Origin: Rhabditoides inermis
Taxonomy: Eukaryota; Nematoda; Chromadorea; Rhabditida; Rhabditidae
Length of the DNA: 64,000 bases
NCBI GenBank assembly: GCA_963966185.1
Contig: CAWZYM010000139.1
Location: 1 to 64,000 of the forward strand
Reading direction: 5' to 3'
Shown in pieces: positions 58,011-64,000 of the stretch. The notes under the pieces were generated by a model. That model was given only the letters and a program-made list of their open reading frames with translations. It was not told the origin of the DNA and did no database searches. Numbering within the stretch: position 1 is the stretch's first letter; each line of letters starts with the position of its first letter. The position numbers and the translations under genes were made by a program.

Positions 58011-61000
58011 ATCGCGACTGCTCCCTTGAATGATTGTGTCTACGACAGACGGTTTTGCTGAGCAATGACTAATTTAGCTCAAGATTTATACTTACAGAAC
58101 CGTGCGAAAATAGAGTTTTTGTGATGCTCTGTCAACTGGTAATATAGACATGATACAGATTACAGTAATATATATTTATCGCAACTGCTCCCTTGAATGA
58201 TTGTGTCTACGACAGACGGTTTTGCTGAGCAATGAATAATTTAGGTCAACATTTAAACCGACAGAACCGTGCGAAAATAGAGTTTTTCTGATGCTCTATC
58301 AACTGGTAATAATGATATGATACAGATTACAGTAATATATATTTATCGCGACTGCTCCCTTGAATGATTGTGTCTACGACAGACGGTTTTGCTGAGCAAT
58401 GACTAATTTAGCTCAAGATTTATACTTACAGAACAGTGCGAAAATAGAGTTTTTGTGATGCTCTGTCAACTGGTAATATAGACATGATACAGATTACAGT
58501 AATATATATTTATCGCAACTGCTCCCTTGAATGATTGTGTCTACGACAGACGGTTTTGCTGAGCAATGAATAATTTAGCTCAAGATTTTAACCGACAGAA
58601 CCGTGCGAAAATAGAGTTTTTCTGATGCTCTGTTAACTGGTAATATAGACATGATACAGATTACAGTGATATCTATTTATCGCAACTGCTCCCTTGAATG
58701 ATTGTGTCTACGACAGACGGTTTTGCTGAGCAATGACTAATTTAGCTCAAGATTTGAACCGACAGAACCGTGCAGAAATAGAGTTTTTGTGATGCTCTAT
58801 CAACTGGTAATATAGACATGATACAGATTACAGTAATATATATTTATCGCAACTGCTCCCTTGAATGATTGTGTCTACGACAGACGGTTTTGCTGAGCAA
58901 TGAATAATTTAGCTCAAGATTTTAACCGACAGAACCGTGCGAAAATAGAGTTTTTCTGATGCTCTGTTAACTGGTAATATAGACATGATACAGATTACAG
59001 TGATATCTATTTATCGCAACTGCTCCCTTGAATGATTGTGTCTACGACAGACGGTTTTGCTGAGCAATGACTAACTTAGCTCAAGATTTGAACCGACAGA
59101 ACCGTGCAGAAATAGAGTTTTTGTGATGCTCTATCAACTGGTAATATAGACATGATACAGATTTTAGTGATATCAATTTATCGCAACTGCTCCCTTGAAT
59201 GATTGTGTCTACGACAGACGGTTTTGCTGAGCAATGACTAACTTAGCTCAAGATTTTAACCGACAGAACCGTGCGAAAATAGAGTTTTTCTGATGCTCTA
59301 TCAACTGGTAATAATGACATGATACAGATTACAGTGATATCTATTTATCGCAACTGCTCCCTTGAATGATTGTGTCTACGACAGACGGTTTTGCTGAGCA
59401 ATGAATAATTTAGGTCAAGATTTAAACCGACAGAACCGTGCGAAAATAGAGTTTTTGTGATGCTCTGTTAACTGGTAATATAGACATGATACAGATTACA
59501 GTGATATCTATTTATCGCAACTGCTCCCTTGAATGATTGTGTCTACGACAGACGGTTTTGCTGAGCAATGACTACTTTAGCTCAAGATTTTAACTGACAG
59601 AACCGTGCGAAAACAGAGTTTTTCTGATGCTCTATCAACTGGTTATAATGATATGATACAGATTACAGTAATATATATTTATCGCAACTGCTCCCTTGAA
59701 TGATTGTGTCTACGACAGACGGTTTTGCTGAGCAATGAATAATTTAGGTCAACATTTAAACCGACAGAACCGTGCGAAAATAGAGTTTTTCTGATGCTCT
59801 ATCAACTGGTAATAATGATATGATACAGATTACAGTAATATATATTTATCGCGACTGCTCCCTTGAATGATTGTGTCTACGACAGACGGTTTTGCTGAGC
59901 AATGACTAATTTAGCTCAAGATTTATACTTACAGAACAGTGCGAAAATAGAGTTTTTGTGATGCTCTGTCAACTGGTAATATAGACATGATACAGATTAC
60001 AGTAATATATATTTATCGCAACTGCTCCCTTGAATGATTGTGTCTACGACAGACGGTTTTGCTGAGCAATGAATAATTTAGCTCAAGATTTTAACCGACA
60101 GAACCGTGCGAAAATAGAGTTTTTCTGATGCTCTGTTAACTGGTAATATAGACATGATACAGATTACAGTGATATCTATTTATCGCAACTGCTCCCTTGA
60201 ATGATTGTGTCTACGACAGACGGTTTTGCTGAGCAATGACTAATTTAGCTCAAGATTTGAACCGACAGAACCGTGCAGAAATAGAGTTTTTGTGATGCTC
60301 TATCAACTGGTAATATAGACATGATACAGATTACAGTAATATATATTTATCGCAACTGCTCCCTTGAATGATTGTGTCTACGACAGACGGTTTTGCTGAG
60401 CAATGAATAATTTAGCTCAAGATTTTAACCGACAGAACCGTGCGAAAATAGAGTTTTTCTGATGCTCTGTTAACTGGTAATATAGACATGATACAGATTA
60501 CAGTGATATCTATTTATCGCAACTGCTCCCTTGAATGATTGTGTCTACGACAGACGGTTTTGCTGAGCAATGACTAACTTAGCTCAAGATTTGAACCGAC
60601 AGAACCGTGCAGAAATAGAGTTTTTGTGATGCTCTATCAACTGGTAATATAGACATGATACAGATTTTAGTGATATCAATTTATCGCAACTGCTCCCTTG
60701 AATGATTGTGTCTACGACAGACGGTTTTGCTGAGCAATGACTAACTTAGCTCAAGATTTTAACCGACAGAACCGTGCGAAAATAGAGTTTTTCTGATGCT
60801 CTATCAACTGGTAATAATGACATGATACAGATTACAGTGATATCTATTTATCGCAACTGCTCCCTTGAATGATTGTGTCTACGACAGACGGTTTTGCTGA
60901 GCAATGAATAATTTAGGTCAAGATTTAAACCGACAGAACCGTGCGAAAATAGAGTTTTTGTGATGCTCTGTTAACTGGTAATATAGACATGATACAGATT

Positions 61001-64000
61001 ACAGTGATATCTATTTATCGCAACTGCTCCCTTGAATGATTGTGTCTACGACAGACGGTTTTGCTGAGCAATGACTACTTTAGCTCAAGATTTTAACTGA
61101 CAGAACCGTGCGAAAACAGAGTTTTTCTGATGCTCTATCAACTGGTTATAATGATATGATACAGATTACAGTAATATATATTTATCGCGACTGCTCCCTT
61201 GAATGATTGTGTCTACGACAGACGGTTTTGCTGAGCAATGACTAATTTAGCTCAAGATTTATACTTACAGAACCGTGCGAAAATAGAGTTTTTGTGATGC
61301 TCTGTCAACTGGTAATATAGACATGATACAGATTACAGTAATATATATTTATCGCAACTGCTCCCTTGAATGATTGTGTCTACGACAGACGGTTTTGCTG
61401 AGCAATGAATAATTTAGCTCAAGATTTTAACCGACAGAACCGTGCGAAAATAGAGTTTCTCTGATGATCTAACAACTGGTAATATAGAATGATACAGATT
61501 ATAGTGATATCAATTTATCGCAACTGCTCCCTTGAATGATTGTGTCTACGACAGACGGTTTTGTTGAGCAATGACTAATTTAGCTCAAGATTTATACTTA
61601 CAGAACCGTGCGAAAATAGAGTTTTTGTGATGCTCTGTTAACTGGTAATATAGACATGATACAGATTACAGTGATATCTATTTATCGCAACTGCTCCCTT
61701 GAATGATTGTGTCTACGACAGACGGTTTTGCTGAGCAATGACTACTTTAGCTCAAGATTTTAACTGACAGAACCGTGCGAAAATAGAGTTTTTCTGATGC
61801 TCTATCAACTGGTAATAATGATATGATACAGATTACAGTAATATATATTTATCGCGACTGCTCCCTTGAATGATTGTGTCTACGACAGACGGTTTTGCTG
61901 AGCAATGACTAATTTAGCTCAAGATTTATACTTACAGAACCGTGCGAAAATAGAGTTTTTGTGATGCTCTGTCAACTGGTAATATAGACATGATACAGAT
62001 TACAGTAATATATATTTATCGCAACTGCTCCCTTGAATGATTGTGTCTACGACAGACGGTTTTGCTGAGCAATGAATAATTTAGGTCAACATTTAAACCG
62101 ACAGAACCGTGCGAAAATAGAGTTTTTCTGATGCTCTATCAACTGGTAATATAGAATGATACAGATTATAGTGATATCAATTTATCGCAACTGCTCCCTT
62201 GAATGATTGTGTCTACGACAGACGGTTTTGTTGAGCAATGACTAATTTAGCTCAAGATTTTAACCGACAGAACCGTGCGAAAATAGAGTATTTCTGATGC
62301 TCTATCAACTGGTAATATAGACATGAACATGATACAGATTACAGTGATATCAATTTTTCGCAACTGCTCCCTTGAATGATTGTGTCTACGACAGACGGTT
62401 TTGCTGAGCAATGAATAATTTAGCTGAAGGTTTTAACCGACAGAACCGTGCGAAAATAGAGTTTTTCTGATGCTCTATCAACTGGTAATACAGACATGAT
62501 ACAGATTATAGTGATATCAATTTATCGCAACTGCTCCCTTGAATGATTGTGTCTACGACAGACGGTTTTGTTGAGCAATGACTAATTTAGCTCAAGATTT
62601 TAACCGACAGAACCGTGCGAAAATAGAGTTTTTCTGATGCTCTATCAACTGGTAATATAGACATGATACAGATTATAGTGATATCAATTTACCGCAACTG
62701 CTCCCTTGAATGATTGTGTCTACGACAGACGGTTTTGTTGAGCAATGACTAATTTAGCTCAAGATTTGAACCGACAGAACCGTGCAGAAATAGAGTTTTT
62801 GTGATGCTCTATCAACTGGTAATATAGACATGATACAGATTTTAGTGATATCAATTTATCGCAACTGCTCCCTTGAATGATTGTGTCTACGACAGACGGT
62901 TTTGCTGAGCAATGACTAACTTAGCTCAAGATTTTAACCGACAGAACCGTGCGAAAATAGAGTTTTTCTGATGCTCTATCAACTGGTAATATAGACATGA
63001 TACAGATTATAGTGATATCAATTTACCGCAACTGCTCCCTTGAATGATTGTGTCTACGACAGACGGTTTTGCTGAGCAATGAATAATTTAGGTCAACATT
63101 TAAACCGACAGAACCGTGCGAAAATAGAGTTTTTCTGATGCTCTATCAACTGGTAATATAGAATGATACAGATTATAGTGATATCAATTTATCGCAACTG
63201 CTCCCTTGAATGATTGTGTCTACGACAGACGGTTTTGTTGAGCAATGACTAATTTAGCTCAAGATTTATACTTACAGAACCGTGCGAAAATAGAGTTTTT
63301 GTGATGCTCTGTTAACTGGTAATATAGACATGATACAGATTACAGTGATATCTATTTATCGCAACTGCTCCCTTGAATGATTGTGTCTACGACAGACGGT
63401 TTTGCTGAGCAATGACTACTTTAGCTCAAGATTTTAACTGACAGAACCGTGCGAAAATAGAGTTTTTCTGATGCTCTATCAACTGGTAATAATGATATGA
63501 TACAGATTACAGTAATATATATTTATCGCGACTGCTCCCTTGAATGATTGTGTCTACGACAGACGGTTTTGCTGAGCAATGACTAATTTAGCTCAAGATT
63601 TATACTTACAGAACCGTGCGAAAATAGAGTTTTTGTGATGCTCTGTCAACTGGTAATATAGACATGATACAGATTACAGTAATATATATTTATCGCAACT
63701 GCTCCCTTGAATGATTGTGTCTACGACAGACGGTTTTGCTGAGCAATGAATAATTTAGGTCAACATTTAAACCGACAGAACCGTGCGAAAATAGAGTTTT
63801 TCTGATGCTCTATCAACTGGTAATATAGAATGATACAGATTATAGTGATATCAATTTATCGCAACTGCTCCCTTGAATGATTGTGTCTACGACAGACGGT
63901 TTTGTTGAGCAATGACTAATTTAGCTCAAGATTTTAACCGACAGAACCGTGCGAAAATAGAGTATTTCTGATGCTCTATCAACTGGTAATATAGACATGA

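Larger units (their letters stand above)
39122..64000 (-). repeat. Satellite B: 167-bp tandem array (about 149 copies)
   Basis: The anchor CTGCTCCCTT falls at 39145, 39312, 39479, 39648 and 39815, a basic period of 167 bp (169 where AT is added). Typical elements in plus orientation are GATTGTGTCTACGACAGACG, CCGACAGAACCGTGCG and GATGCTCTATCAACTGGT. Variants include ACATGAACATGATAC (+6), TAGAATGATAC (deletion), ATTGTCTACG (-2) and CTATTTAATATTTATCG (+6). Read on the minus strand the unit aligns base for base with satellite A. The array begins inside the H2B gene and continues past the right edge. No open frame of note exists in it. Confidence 0.98.

Overview
This 64 kb window is eukaryotic nuclear DNA, most likely from a free-living rhabditid or diplogastrid nematode. 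The evidence is introns of about 45-120 bp with TTTCAG/TTTTAG acceptors, intronless replication-dependent histone genes ending in the GGCCCT-CTTT-AGGGCC stem-loop, an H4 with the nematode-style Cys in place of Thr73, and an H2A very close to that of Caenorhabditis. The species cannot be named from the sequence.

Layout. (1) 1-25700 is a tandem array of a 167-bp satellite (satellite A), open at the left edge, about 154 copies, with higher-order repeats. (2) 25701-39121 is a 13.4-kb unique island. It holds the last two exons of a gene entering from the left (25968-26644), a duplicated non-coding block (27660-28490), a ~22-exon plus-strand gene of unknown function (CDS about 28682-34826, about 850 aa, with a Tudor-like C-terminal part), and a plus-strand histone cluster: H4 (35949-36260), H2A (36885-37268), H3 (37797-38207) and a broken H2B (about 38864-39128). 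(3) 39122-64000 is a second 167-bp tandem array (satellite B), about 149 copies, open at the right edge.

Main discoveries. The two flanking satellites look unrelated but are homologous: satellite A aligns to the reverse complement of satellite B over all 167 positions without a gap, with 108/167 identities by hand count. Conservation is concentrated in blocks, so one ancestral satellite flanks the island in opposite orientations. Second, each intact histone gene carries more than the canonical stem-loop: a conserved ~22-nt linker, a second hairpin with covarying outer base pairs, and a TGATCTC element. Third, the multi-exon gene contains a 204-bp exon-intron unit amplified five times, four copies of which would break the reading frame unless skipped; a later intron carries a pure (GT)n tract of 789 bp.

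The histone cluster has been rearranged recently. A 73-bp copy of the H3 promoter, cut inside its TATA box, sits upstream of H4. A ~259-bp block is shared almost perfectly between the H4 upstream region and the H2B upstream region. The H2B gene lacks its normal start, is frameshifted, and is cut at the satellite B boundary, where satellite DNA supplies the stop codon.
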